Shown: one piece after another, positions 23,901-37,100 of the stretch
Position numbering within the stretch: the first letter of the stretch is position 1
Layout: the number at the start of each line of letters is the position of its first letter
From: Dysidea avara
Taxonomy: Eukaryota > Porifera > Demospongiae > Dictyoceratida > Dysideidae
Reading direction: 5' to 3'
Assembly: GCF_963678975.1 (NCBI RefSeq)
Contig: NC_089274.1
Span: 22,591,133-22,655,132, forward strand
Length of the DNA: 64,000 nucleotides
Made by a program: the position numbers and the translations under genes
Notes under the pieces: generated by a model
The model's input: the letters and a program-made list of their open reading frames with translations, nothing else
Told to the model about the DNA's origin: nothing
The model's database searches: none

Positions 23901-26900
23901 TGTTCTACCAGTCTGTTCCATACAATTTTTTTATCCATATATTCTTATGCTCACAGTTTTTCAGCACTGGCACATAAAATCATCATAGGGACTCTTATAG
24001 CACTTTTGTAGTAGGGCAGGTGAATTGCCAACATAGTGTGTTTGTCCTGTCTCTAGGTAAAAGCTTCTTTCACACTTAATCTGCAGCTGTAAGACATTAT
24101 ACTGCTGTAGAAAAGAAACAACGTAATTGCATGATTGCATGGGCAGGTATACTACTGTGCATCTGAAAAGTGATATTACTACTGGCATCATGCAGATAAC
24201 ATAGTTTACAATGAGGAACTGTGTGTGCAATTGCTTGACCTCGCACAACTATTTCACTAACCCTGTTTACATCCTTTCACTTTAGATCTAGATCTGCTTA
24301 AAGGATCACAGATTACCTTAATGATAGGACAATTAATGATAATGTTTAAACACCTACGTGGGGTTTGTATGGCAACATGTGTCACTACAACATTAGTGCA
24401 TAGCATACTGAAAATGTGCTATGTGTACATCTCCTGTCATGTAGGTATTGCCTTAGCTTGCATGTATAGTTTAACTAACACTGCATGTTCATTATTTCAC
24501 TATACATAGTTAAAAGAAGGCATAAGGATCATGCACTAACATGCATGCTATACACACACTATAACATTTATGCTTGGCCCAGTTCCCAATGTATTATTAA
24601 TTATCCTGCATGTAAAGCAGGTACCAATGCTTTTATTTGTTCTTTACAACATGTTAAAGGCACTGGTAGGGACATCTCACTAAATAATTGAGCTACATTC
24701 CTGTTGAAACCACAGACAAAATAAACTTCATATTTTAAAAGTTTTTAAAAAATGCATGCTACATAGCTACATGGTGCTTAATGCTTGGTGTCTGTTTGTG
24801 GCATTAAAATGTTTAGTCCTGCACGTAGGGCAGGTACCAATGCTAGTACTCTAATAAAACAGTCTGCTCTCGAGCATAATCTTGATTTTGAGAGCATAAT
24901 TTTGAGCATAATAGGCTGGATTTTTGAGCACTGCTCAAAAGCATAATAGGTTATTTTTCAAAGCATAATTGGCTCAAGCTTAATAGCAGAGTGTGCATGG
25001 GGTCCGGTGATAACTGTGTATAAACTGCCATAGTGAATGTACAGGTCATACACTATATACTGGGAGTAAGAGATTGATGTTGGAACTTTCAGATTTTTAT
25101 GAAATTTCAATCATTCTCTTTAATGGCTGATTAATGCATTAGAATAGATGATTGTTATATTAGAGTGTTTAATTGTCCATCTTGATCTTGCTGTGAAGAT
25201 TTTGGTCCTGCTCTGATATCCCATACACTATTTTTGTTTGTTGTCTAGAGCTAATTCAATTATACAAAAAGGGAAGTTAAATATTTAATGCTTATCACTG
25301 GACTGGATGGCTGGATTAGACCAATTTTGGGAGAAACCTGCATGGTTATAGCAAACGAATCACGCAAGTTTAAAAACATAGGTAAATTTAATGTACTCAC
25401 ATGCCTTGGGCTGTTTTTACAACCCCAGTCATATCTACTGACTGCTCTATGAGTATCAACCTATTTCATGGAATTAAGCTCCATAGTTTGAAATATCCAC
25501 CTAATATGCCAGCATAGCACTCCAGTCTATTATGCTTTTATTATGCTGGCATAATTGAATAATTTTGACTCTGGGGGATTATAGTTGGTACATAGTGAAT
25601 AATATATCTAGACACATGATAGTGTGTTATGCGGCCAAGTACATGTGCAACAAACAAAATATGTATTTTATAGGAACCAAGAAAACACTGTTTTCACATA
25701 TCCATAGCTCGATCCTATATGGAAATTAACTATTTTTGTTATGAGAACTCCCTTGCAGTAGGGCACCTACTATTTCAAATTTGAGTTAAATCTGCCTAGC
25801 CATCACTGATTCAGAGATATAATTTTCTTAATCTTTTTTTATGTATATAATTGTATAATGTGTTCTTTTTCTTTCTCACACTTTAAAAATATTGCAATCA
25901 CTTGCACGTGCTTTAGTTGATTCACTTCAAATTTGGAAGGCAGTATGAGCATAATGTAGTACAATTACAGTCTTATGTTAACAAGTTTAAGGAAAAATTT
26001 AAAATTTAAAATTCGATTAGGGATCATAGAAAAAAAAGTAGGGAAACAAGGGAGATCACCTACACCTGCAGACATACTAGCAAACATTTAATCCCAAATC
26101 AAGTCTATACCCAAAACCAAGAGACTGAATTAGGGATTAAATGTTCGCTAGTATATCTGCAGGTGTAGGCGACCTCCCTTGTTTCCCTACTTTTTATCTA
26201 TGATCCCTAATCGAACTTAAAATTTTTAATTTTTCCTTAAACTTGTTTGTTTACTTTTTTGTAACATTATTATGACTGGTGAACCCACACATACTGCATC
26301 AAAAGAAAGGATGGCACCAGAATTAATGTTTTCATATGAAAGCACGCCCCAGCAATCAAAACCTGTTTCAAAAGTGCAGTGACCATTATGCTTCGCTTTC
26401 AGCTATGTTTGGCCCGTTACACAGTGCTACAGATCAAAAACAGTAGAATAAGTGCCTCTGCAACAATCCAGCCACCACGAAAATACGATGATTTGTGCGC
26501 CCTCAACTATCAATGACTGCCTTGAAAGTGCAGCGGCCATTACACTTCGCTTTCAGCTATGTTCAGCCGTTACACAGCGTTACAAGCGAAGGACAGTGTT
26601 AGAATTGTCTCTGCAATCAGTCCAGTCACAATGGAAAATACGGATGATTCCCGTTTACAAACATACTGTAGGGAAGTCACACATCACGCTACCGCGAATC
26701 AGCACCTTTGGCTGTCAGCAAAAAGAAATGAGACACAAAGGAGGACAAAGGTAAGTCCATGATGCGTGCATAGTATGTATTGTAGTATGCCAAAATGCAT
26801 GTCTCGGGACGAAGCGATGTTGAACAGTGAAAAAATCAAGCCCATAGCCTTAGCCGCTATCGAGTTACGCTTACCTGAAAGCAGGCAGGCAGGCGGGCAG

Positions 26901-29900
26901 GCGGGCGGGCGGGCAGGCAGGCAGGCAGGCAGTTAGTCAGTAGAAAATTCCATTGAATAATTTTAAAAATTGTAATAATTTATTGGAAGCTTTTAGGATC
27001 ATACTGAAGGCACTTTTGGGCTTGGTTATACCTAACCAATACCACCAAGGTGCCAGGATGGAGTTGTGAAGTTGGTTTTTGGGTGAATTTTTTGGATAGG
27101 AAAACCCAAATCTCCATGATCCCTAATATACAGCACTACTGTACTGTTTGACAGATCAGATTAAGAACAAGGGAGCTATGTATGATTTTTAAAAAATGCA
27201 AAATAATAATCCGCTTGACAGAATAACTTGAAATCAGTACAATAAGTAGACTAACTATAATAGTGCAAACCTAGAAAGTTCTGAGAGTATTAGTTAAGGA
27301 GATATAAAGCAAAAACCAAACAGGAGAAACAAATGTGTTTAAGATTCTCTAATAGAAGAGTCACTGAGGAAGTAAAAAAAAAAAAAAAAAAAAAAAACAC
27401 ACACACACAATAATGTCAAAAAAAGCTTATCCAGGGTTCAAACCATGGACCCCAACCCCTAAACTTTTTACCACTCTACCACTACTATCAGTTGGTCACC
27501 TTACTTAATTTCTACCTTATAAATAAAAGTTCTAGCTTACATAGATCTATCCATAAGTTGTATTAGAAGTGCTCAGAAAAAATGTACACTCTATTAGAGT
27601 ACTTGCACAGTGTTTATAATTATAAAATAAATAAACACCAAACATATATGTCACACAATCAACGTACTCTAATAGAGCAGTCACCCACACTGCAATCTGT
27701 TGTCACGCCTAGCAGCTAAACTGCTTATGCAGACTAATTGAATTTTCTTACATGTTTCAAGCATAGTTAGCTATACAAATACAATATGAAATGATACCTA
27801 TAATCCTAAAACAGCCAAGCTGCAAAAAAGGGTGCATGCGGCCTTCCAAAAATAGGCTAGTATGAAAAAGATTTGATATCAAATGTGGCAGCCACTATAT
27901 TTTTTAGGGTAAATGGTACCATTCAGTACTAAAATGTTGTCACAAGTCATCCAAATGTGCATGTCAAACAAAAAAAATGTCAGTCCAGTGGTTACACACT
28001 AGACTGACATTATAGCTCAACCAATAGCAATTAAAAGCCATATCAAGAAGATGAATAGAACCTCAGGTGTGCTATAATCTTATGGGCTCTTAGTATAAGG
28101 CCCTTAGAATGAGATGCATATACCAAATGATTGCATTGTATTACATTAAAGTTTATCATGTACTTGCCCTCACAAATAAACTCCATACACATTACCTTCG
28201 CTCTCCAGTTCAGCACAACCATACAATTCCCATTTCAGACAAACTCTACCAGTATTTATTGTGTTAGTTCCATCTACCACAGCTAATGATGTCCAGTTTA
28301 GTGGATAAAGTCTAAATATTTTGCCTCTACTTTCAGTTGGTATGGTGAACTTTATATTGTCAAGATAATCATCACCATTATTGCCTTGAAATATCTTTAA
28401 GAATAATGTTTACAACAGCACTCCACTAATCATTTATGGACTCACCATCGGATTTCCATTCTCATCATTCACAACACAGAATTCTTCTGATTCTAAATCC
28501 ATGTATGCTAACTGAAATCTGCTGACATATCGGGGTTGTCTCTCATCTTCATTAATCTCAATACCTTGTATTGCTCCAGCAGATATGACTACAATGGTAC
28601 CAAACTCCACCTGAATATAAGGTGCATTGTTCACCAAATTAGTCACAATCTGTGAACACCATCCCAGAAAACCAGAGTACGTGTAACTAGCAACTCTACC
28701 CTCCTCTGGTCTCAGTAGCACCCTCTCATTCATGTTATCATAAGTGTAGTGTAGTGGATCATATCCACTAGCTGATAACTGGTCATCACTAACATAGTAA
28801 CGTGTTCCTGATATCAGTGCCTCTCCATTACCGTAACATCTTGAGGCTGAAATAAAATATTTAACTAAGACACGCAGTAGTGTTGTGTGGCCAAGAAAGC
28901 AACATGTCACGCTATGTATAGATTGACACAAAGAAAGAAAATACTGTTCTCACATCTGCATAGCTCTATGGTGCCTTCTCCAAAGCACACCATTTTTACA
29001 TCTTTATATATAACTGTCTGCCAGGTTACAAAGGCTATCCGTCATAGCAGTGCCTTTTGATGGTTTGAAAACAAAGCAGTAGTAGCTACAGAGTTACAAA
29101 GTAAAAACTTAACAACTGTAAATCGCGGGGTCGAGAAACTGTAACAGAACAGTCATTGTGGGGTTAAAATGTGCATGAAAAATGTCAAAAAGTTTACTAG
29201 AGTTTGAACCGGGGACCTTCATACTAAACTCCAGCCTATGATATGGTTGGCTTTGGGGCCATACAGATAAGCTGTGAAATAAGGATGCAGCCTTCAAAAA
29301 CCTGGGTGATAAAAGTTGTGAAATCAAAAGAAATGGTGATAATGGTTATAATGGCTGTGCATTATTAACATTATTACCATTGAAGCTATTTCTTGACGCC
29401 ACCTTTGATTTCACAACTTCTTTCACCCACTAAAACAATGTGTTATATAATAGCCACTACTTTTTGGGCTTCTAAGTAATATAAGACATTAGTGTGGAAA
29501 TATAATTTAGGCTACTTTTGAATAAATAGTAACCGGAAAAGTAATAATTATGTAATAAAGTAATAATACACAGTAATATTGTCATATAAGGCATTATAGC
29601 ATTACAGCTACTGTAAAGCAGAAAACTTTGATGGCATAAAACATTGACAAAATTGTATTTAATTTGCCAAAAATATTCTACCAATTAAAGTACATTTCTT
29701 GCCGTTGTTAGCCATATGCTATGTGTAGTATAGTAACACATGACAAAATGTGATTCGATTTTTTTTCCAACTGAATTCATTGCAGATTCGCCGAACTTTT
29801 TAAAAAGTTTCCTACTATACAGTAATAACTATAATCATAGTTAGGTGTGAGTCCAGTCCAGCCAGTTATAGGCATGGCTGCATGACCCATAGGGCTGAAC

Positions 29901-32379
29901 CAAAGATAAGGAAGCAGCCCACATAGAAGTATGAGAGAGATTTTAACTGCTGCTAGCTGGTTGGCTATAACAAAGTAACTTATTACATTGCTGCAGAAAT
30001 AAAGAGTATAATATGTAATGTATTACATTGACGCCCAACACTCATCTTTCCTGTCCCTCCACGCTATCTACTTTTTATGCTAGGCTCCAGGGGCATCAGA
30101 GTAAAGGTAAAAGTGGTAAGCCTCAGTCCAAAGGCAGCTAGTCTAGGGGAATCTGAAGGTATGTTCCCTGGCCCAGGAAAATTAGAAAATTGTATACTAT
30201 TTGGAGGCAATTTAGGGCTGTAATACTGTATGCAAGGTGCTAGCTAGCTGCTTCTGACAAGTATTTAGGGGATAAAACTGGGCACTGAAAAGCACCTCCA
30301 TAATACTGTTTAAATCTTAAACCCTTACTATTTGAGTTTATTAAGAGATAAATTGCAAGGAATGTTTCCAAAGTATAGTAGTCACAAGGGAAACAAAGCT
30401 GAAGATAAATATATGGTAGAGGCACTTGATACGGACGGAGTGACATGAAGCTGTTCTGGGTAAAAAACAGTGTTGTTTCTGTAAATTGTTGCCATAAGTA
30501 TTGCATGTTCACTACTTTTAATTTTGGCTTCATCAAGTTTGAAAGCTTTGTTTTTATTTCAGTCAAAAAGTGGTGAGGCTTGGGCCTCACTGGTCGCACC
30601 TACTCTGACACCCTTGATGCTAGTGTTGGCTGTTGTAAAAATAGACCTATAATCCACTGCCTTGATGTAGTTATGACTAAAAAACCACCATAGCAGTTTC
30701 CTACATTTTAATCTAAGGTATCAGACTAAACACTTGCATTATAAGAGCACAGTATAGGTCATTGTAGTGACTGCTATTTTGATATTATGTAAGTTGATTG
30801 TTTGAAATTAAGTTATCAATATGACGTAAGTTTACCTGGAGGTGAAGGAGTTGGTGATGCCATTAGTGTAGATGTAGTTTGTGTTGTCAAAGATGACAAT
30901 GGTACAGTAGTTATACTGTGATCAACAGATGAGTTTGTTGATGATACAACACTACTAGTAGGTATATAGTTAATGATTGATGTACTGGTTATGATATTAG
31001 TAGTGGAGGTGGTGATGGTAGATACTTGAGGTATTGAATTCAAAGTTACTATGAAAAGAGTATCATAATATTATATAGTCAACGCGTAAACATTATCATG
31101 ACATTGAACAGATGTTACACATACCTCCACTGACTTTGCAGCCAAAGAATTGAAATGCAATACATGGTCGAATGTGTGAACCAAGAATGACAAATCTTAA
31201 AGTCTGTACACGAATTGGATCCCAAAATGTTTGTTGAAACTTGTCCTCTCTGTTATTCACAAACACCTAACCATATCTGGTGAAAATCACACATTAAAAC
31301 TATTTAATACTTACAGTCATGTTGTTCAGATCAGCATATGTCCTAAATGATGAATTACCAACTGAATACTCCCAAGAATAAAGAGTAACATAATCATCAG
31401 CAGTTGGACCGTCAAGGGCATGATATGTCACTGATGTCAGCAAAATTTCCTCATTGAAGTAGAACGTCACATTTATGGGGAAAGGATCATTTCTATCAGC
31501 ACACCAGAATCTTGGTAGTTCATTGTAGAGCACAATGTATTCTATAGGGTCATATTGATCTTGGGATGTTGCCACAACATTTCTGATCAAGTCTCCAGGC
31601 AGACCAAATGTACAACAGCTTAACTGGTACACTGACTGACATTCTGAAGTATTTGATATAGGACATAAATTGCAAGTACGTCCATATTACAATAACCTAT
31701 TCTATTAACAAATAAAAAATACTCTAATACAGCATACACATAGACATGTACTGTATTATAGACATTAACTACACTAGACATATTTACCCTCTTCTCTCTG
31801 TGGCACACAGCCATGAAGTTCTAGTTTAACACAAGTTCTTCCTAATGACATTGAATACAGCCGAACAATTCTGGCACTAATGGGATGTGGGAGGTCTTGA
31901 AACATTGATGCTGTAATGTCACTATTCAATTGGCCTGAAAACATCTATAGAATAAATATACATTTATATATCTTTGAAGTGTATAGGCATCCAAACCTTA
32001 GTAGTGTTTGAATTAACTTCTGTTACAGCAGTGAGTGGTATGGTTGTACTTGTACCATATGCTAGCCAAAAGCCTTGGACATATCTTGCCTCATCATTTA
32101 TATAAAATCCTTGAGTTTCAACTTGTCGGATGATTACTTCTCTTCCAAAGTCCACCTGAAGGTAAGGCTCATCATCTCCACTGTTGATATATTCAGAACA
32201 CCATCCACGATAGTGGTCAGCTCCTATACGAGCCTCGTAGTTCCACAGTACCTCACAAGATGAGTCCTCTTCAAACAGGCTACCAGGATAACAATTGGAG
32301 TCATTACTATTAGATGTTATCTGATAATCCAACACTGAGAAGTGTAGCCCACTCATGAGAGGATAGTTACCTGTACATT
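20913..32379 (-). CDS. Gene A: four-discoidin-domain single-pass receptor
   Basis: Exons read on the minus strand: 32379-31997, 31944-31788 (discoidin type I), 31643-31315, 31266-31125 (type II), 31048-30836 (Ser/Thr linker), 28846-28446, 28394-28196 (type I), 22298-21973, 21921-21780 (type II), 21733-21499 (membrane helix IVAIVLPIILTLLLVTIVTV, then basic TRFRRK), then tail exons. Type I domains carry GWCSE/GWCSQ and YLQVDFGREV/YIQVEFGT; type II carry WCAD/WCPS and a closing FWEPIRVRQLQL...FGC pattern. The last exon 21174-20913 ends NGTFYEV...TYEVLTSLNN with Tyr motifs. The short tail exons near 21384-21332 and 21266-21227 do not phase cleanly with the conserved NPMYE frame. About 840 residues precede the tail. 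No clear signal-peptide exon was found; the 5' end may lie above 32379. The product should sit in the plasma membrane with the discoidin domains outside. The ligand is unknown. Confidence 0.8.
22644..23030. mobile_element. Possible non-autonomous Helitron start and tRNA-like SINE core
   Basis: The start TCTATATATATAAAG followed by GTCTATCTGTCTGTCTG resembles 5' ends of invertebrate Helitrons. Further on, GCAAGCGGTAGAGCG (22968-22982) and GGTCATGAGCTCAATTCCC (23001-23019) resemble Pol III A and B boxes, spaced as in a tRNA. No CTRR terminus with a hairpin was identified, and the TTC-rich tail after 23030 is not diagnostic. Both readings are tentative. Confidence 0.35.
23172..23318. mobile_element. 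pogo/Tc1-like MITE, degenerate right end
   Basis: The left end is preceded by TA and reads CAGTGAAACCTGTGTAGTAA. The interior alternates GGACACCTTGGGAC and TGTCC(A/T)GATTAT words typical of the family at 9456. The right end is decayed, so the border is approximate. Confidence 0.5.
25980..26247. repeat. Foldback element, about 268 bp
   Basis: Arms running inward from AACAAGTTTAAGGAAAAATT on the left and its reverse complement on the right contain matching words such as GATTAGGGATCATAGA, GTAGGGAAACAAGGGAG, CACCTGCAGA and GGGATTAAATGTT. A short unpaired centre lies near 26100-26125. It has no coding content. It is a MITE-like hairpin of a family distinct from the 11880 hairpin. Confidence 0.8.
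26372..26650. repeat. Two diverged tandem copies of about 125 bp
   Basis: Both copies begin AAAGTGCAG and contain CTTCGCTTTCAGCTATGTT, GTTACACAG and GAAAATACGATGATT or GAAAATACGGATGATT, offset by about 153 bp. They are followed by a GGCAGGCGGGCAGG-type array at 26881-26931. No function seen. Confidence 0.65.
26881..26931. repeat. GGCAGGCGGGC-type microsatellite
   Basis: Interrupted GCAG/GCGG tetranucleotide array, the most G-rich short stretch in the intron. Confidence 0.85.
27370..27480 (-). repeat. Poly-A, CA run and tRNA-like SINE remnant
   Basis: About 23 A residues and a short AC run (27376-27409) are followed by a minus-strand segment with GTGGTAGAGTGG and GGTTTGAACCCTGG, resembling Pol III A and B boxes. 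A related remnant with GGTTCAAACTC lies at about 29195-29270, preceded in both cases by an AATGTCAAAAA word. These look like decayed tRNA-derived SINEs rather than tRNA genes, because no cloverleaf forms. Confidence 0.4.
30836..31048 (-). other. Ser/Thr-rich linker exon of gene A
   Basis: This 213-nt exon encodes a mucin-like segment rich in Ser, Thr and Ile, ending MASPTPSPPGK. The paralogous exon in gene B is 303 nt. It lies between the two discoidin I-II pairs and is likely an extended O-glycosylated spacer. Confidence 0.75.
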
Positions 32380-34142
32380 CTAAAACAGGAAATGCATCCA
32401 TTAGTAAAAATGAACTTTGCATTGTTTTATTATTATAAACGGTTGTACTACATGACCCACCAGTTGCAGGTACCCGGTCTCTGTTGCACAGTAATATTAA
32501 ACATGCAACTAACTGTTATATATCCAGACTACACAAGACATTGTGTCAGTTTCCATTCACCAACAATGAAAACAACTAGATCATATTACCTCATCATATC
32601 TAATTCTTCCAGCCCCACTGCTAGCACTAGGTCATATCAAAGCAGCTGATTTTCCAGGAATGGAACACCCAGTCATTAAACCCCTGATTCTGTTTACATC
32701 ACCCCTACCAATCTTAATATGTAGTTGTTGCCAATCCTAGTGTGTATAAATATCTTTCAGGTTTTCCTGAGCATGACTGACTGCTCAGATATCAAAATTG
32801 ATATTTTTGTACAGGATTGTTAATTTAGTAGAAATCAATACAGATGACATTCTCTTCCCCTGACTCCCTATTCATAATACAAGAGGGCATCAACTGAGAT
32901 TTTTACCACCTCCCACCAGAATCACATGTCAAAATGTTTTGAACATTAGTAATATATTACCATTGAAAAGGCCATGCCCCCAAAATCACATAAAATGCAT
33001 AAAATGGTGCAAAAACACAAGTGATGTTTGTGTACTTTCGAAACACCAGCAACACTATGTGGTGCTACCCACAAAAAATGGCCTGTTTATTACTCACATA
33101 CCTCTAAGGAATACTCCATCTTATTCTCATGGCTCTAATCGCAGTGCATATTACCACCTTTTCACGAATTCTGCCACTTGTTCATCGTTTTACCCAATGC
33201 GTAATGTACACACAGGGAATGTATTGTGGGATACACCAGTTGCCAAGACCAGGGAATTCACCCTAAACTAACTAGTTTAATTAGAATAAACAGTCTGGAA
33301 TACCGTATATGTGAACTATTCTTTGATATTTCGAAGGAATTTGACCAAGAGTGTAACCGCCTTTTTAGTGTTTAGCTAGATGAAATATACGGGAGTTCAC
33401 TTCAAAAAGCATCCGCATGAGTGATCTTGTTTATAATGGTTGGGTTCTTGGTTGTGTAAGTCCAGCATACCTAAGTTTTTATAAACACAAATTGTGTTTC
33501 CTAGTCCTCAGTTTAGTGGGTTTTGAGCTTACCACCGTGTCATTTTAATATCGGTAAATATACCAATGGCTATCAACTCCTAACAGTAGAGATTTCCAAC
33601 TAAATTAAATAATTAACATTCCATGCATTCATTGGTATGACAAATATTGTGCTATTTTCAGGGTCATTTTAATGCAACGCCACCCCAATTGGTGGTTCTT
33701 ATCAAAAGATATAAGCAAAAGAAGTTGACAGTGTGATGATTTTTTGTGTACAGTATTTTCAATGCTTTTACATATATCGCATGGCACCAAACACAATATT
33801 CAAAGTTTCATAAATCTAGATAGGAAACTAATAATGACATGAAATTTTCACCACATAACTATTTTATGGAGAACAACATATGAGCTAGGTAAAACCTCTC
33901 AAGAGTGACCACTTCTTTGTAGACTGACCACTCAGGGCATTACATGAATAAAGCAAGTGATTCACAAATAAAACTGTGTGTATTGTGTAATACTAAGTAT
34001 ACACAGGTACCTAATGCATTTTCAAGGATAACTAACTAGATAAATCAGTAATATTATATAACATGGTAAGTAATGGCATCACAAATCACAATTAACAAAT
34101 ACTTTGGAAACATGACAATCAGATAACAAAATGTAAGACCAA
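32380..34142. other. Upstream flank of gene A, first exon not found
   Basis: The ATG at 32420-32422 on the minus strand reads straight into the first discoidin exon (MQSSFLLMDAFPVLEC), but its leader is weak and gene B has an acceptor site at the same point. No other signal-peptide candidate was seen. No complete mobile element recognised. Confidence 0.4.
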
Positions 34143-37100
34143 TAGTAGAGCTGCTAAGTCTTAAAAACAGGAAGGTCTGTGCACTTTGTGATAAAAGCAT
34201 GAAACTTGGTACACAGCTTGTATATATCCTAAAGGTCATTTTAAGATCGGGAGCCACCTCAGATTTGACCTTTTGTGACTTCTAGAGGTCAATTAAGTAT
34301 TAAAAATGCCTTATTTCTACCTTTTGACTACTTTTTCAATAAATAAATATAAAGTGTTGGGTGTCAAATGAAAGCTGAATATTCAAGCACAGTGAGACTA
34401 GAATTATGTCTGTACCATATTCTATTGTAATTTTATGCTATTATTTACCTGATTACATGTATAGTAAATTTGTACAACAATGGTAATTTCAATTAAACAA
34501 TAGAAAGTTCACAGACAATAGTTCACATTTATAAATCATAGTGACATTCTCCCTGGCAGAAGCATAGAGCAGTGCACTTAAGTGCAGCCTTGACACACTT
34601 ACACTGTCTGGTACATCCTTTCTTGCAACCGCAATGGATCAGTTCATGGCATGCTAGGGATGCTTCTGAAATTGTGCTCCAAAGAGGTTCCCAGCCTGTA
34701 CTAATCTTTCTCCACAACCAATTCGCAGGGTCAGGAAGTTCCTGCATAGGAGTTAAGGCCCTTTCCCAGCAAATAGGCTCGTTTAATATGTTGTTTGAGT
34801 ACTTCGCAAGTTGGTGGCAGGTTCTCAAGACTTCTGGTCTTCTGTGTGCACAAGTATTTCCTACTATCATTAACATTAAAAGTCATGATATCATTTGTAC
34901 AATCATATAGCAGCACAACAAATCATTCTAATGTTTCCATTGCCACATCACTGATCTCAATTTGCATCAATGGAAACTCTTCAAAAGCCTCGATGACTTC
35001 AGGATAAACTTTCCATGTATTCCAAGCCGTCTTCTTGCCCCTACCACAAAATGATGAGACAGTATCGCATCCTGTAAATGCATGAAACATTGGGAGAGTA
35101 GCACAAATTCTAGGATCCATGTTAACAACTACTTCATGGATAGGTATATACCTAAAATTAGGTCCAGTTCCAAAGGCCAGCCACAACTCCTCAAAGTTTA
35201 TCTCATTAAGCATAGAAATCGCTAGTATTACTATGTCAGTGTCTACAGTCCTCACAGATAACTTTCTATATCCTTTATTTACAGCATCAGATGCATGGAG
35301 GAATATACATGTGTCTGCTTCTTCTTGGGAACAGGGAACCACATTATCTAGATCAGCATCAACCAGTGAGCATAATACATTGGTTCTGTCAGTTGCATAT
35401 ATATTCTTACCATCTACCATCTCTTTATTGCCTGGTGAGAAAGAAACCTGAAAAGTTTAGTTTTATTTTCATCCAAGTGTAAGAAATCTTTCCATTTAGG
35501 TGGAAGGACTGTAGTAGAAGCAGCTCTTCTTCGTATGCCTTTTCCTCTCTTCTCCCTCGTTGTCGCTTTCAAACTATTTTCCATATACACATCCCAAACA
35601 ATGTCAACTCTATTGGCATTCTGTAACTGAGACAATATATATGAACCAAATACTGTGTCTGCATAATCTTGAAAAGTTCTTGCCGTTCCAGGATGAAGCA
35701 TGTGAACAACAGCAGCACCATCAAGAATTATGGCATCAACGTTAGGTGCATGTAACAACTGTTTTTCACACAATTCAAGACAATGGAGGAGATCTGACTT
35801 TGCATTAGGTCTAATTTTTCCTCCCAATGACAATGATGGTGGAGTGGCCTGATTTTCATGGGCAAAGAATGTATCCAAATCCCCATCTCTGATTTGACAA
35901 GATATATATAGAGTCTAGAAAAAAGACTACAGTCATTCTTTAGTGCTGTGATTTGATTCTGCTGTCTTGTAGGATGATGTATGACTGTTGGTTTGCTGAA
36001 TGAAGATAACTTATTTTTGATGATTGGCTCTGTGATGGGTTTTTTCACATTTCTCAAGTCGTTCTTTAATAAACCTTCTGTACTGATCCTCACCAATCAC
36101 TTCAATTCCCTGGACTGTTTTTCCAACAGAATTATCCATAATATCTCTTGTATCAAGGACCAATAAATCTTGACCTTTATCAAGAAATGGATTTCCAAAC
36201 ACTTCGAATATTGCAATTAAAGAATTTACATCTTTCTGAAATGTGCACTGGACACTACAATACTGTTCATGATATAAGTGTTTGCCATCTTCCTGTGCTA
36301 TGTTCGCATACTCCTCAAATTCTACTACAATTCTTGCAACTTCAGGTCCAGCCATCATCCAACGCCTCAAAGCTAAGGGATCAGTTGTCAATCCAATTGC
36401 TCCTCCTGACTCTTTGACTGTAGCATTATTTTGCTCATGGCATTGGTCAATAGCCATTGCTGAAAACTTGTTGCTAGTTTTGTGGATGACGAATTTTCCT
36501 GTATGAAATTCTGCCACAATATCTGGATGCTTTTCAGAAAGTGCCATCATGTCACGAATATGTACAGGTAGCCACCTGGAGTAATGAATGTGATCTAGTG
36601 CAAACATCCAGGGAGAGATCTTTGCAAGGGATTCAATGTAAAGCTGAAAATTTCCCTCCTGAATAGACCTAACGTACAGCAGTAAAAGAATCTCCAGGGA
36701 CAATGTTTTAAACCAGTAGCTGAACATTAAACTCTGCTGTGCTTGTGATAAGCACCATTGATGATCAAGAGGCAAATTAATCCCTGACTCAGACATGTAT
36801 TTGTCATATGCTAGTTTCAAGAGCGCATGGATACATGCGGCTGTGACTTGGTGTGCATGCCTTGTCTTGGTCACATGGCTTACTTTAATGAAGGAATCTA
36901 CTGTACCTGCACTAGCAATGTCTGCTTGTACTAGAGCACTGATCCATCCACTCCCTTCAAGCCAGTTTGCTTAGATCTGCACATTGAGTTAAGATACATG
37001 GGCATGCATAAAACTTTATATCTTTGTAATAGAATATAGTACAGACATAATTCCAGTCTCATTTTACTCCTTGGATATTCAGCTTTCATTTGATACCCAA

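Larger units (their letters stand above)
22299..28195 (-). other. 5.9-kb intron of gene A filled with repeat debris
   Basis: The equivalent intron in gene B is 420 bp (42750-43169). Here it holds an ATTATGC-type repeat, motif copies at about 22580-22630, 24845, 25438, 27343, 27588 and 27663, a possible Helitron-like start, a GTTTCACTG-type MITE, a foldback, a tandem repeat and microsatellites. No exon of gene A was recognised within it. Confidence 0.75.

Noticed and set aside
22968-29270. tRNA genes suggested by A/B-box-like words
   Set aside because: No acceptor stem or cloverleaf forms around them; SINE remnants are the better reading.
30240-30599. 119-codon minus-strand frame in a gene A intron
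   Set aside because: No recognisable motif, no splice context and no counterpart in gene B.
34572-36506. Several + strand frames across the Academ-like element
   Set aside because: Antisense shadows of the broken minus-strand nuclease gene.
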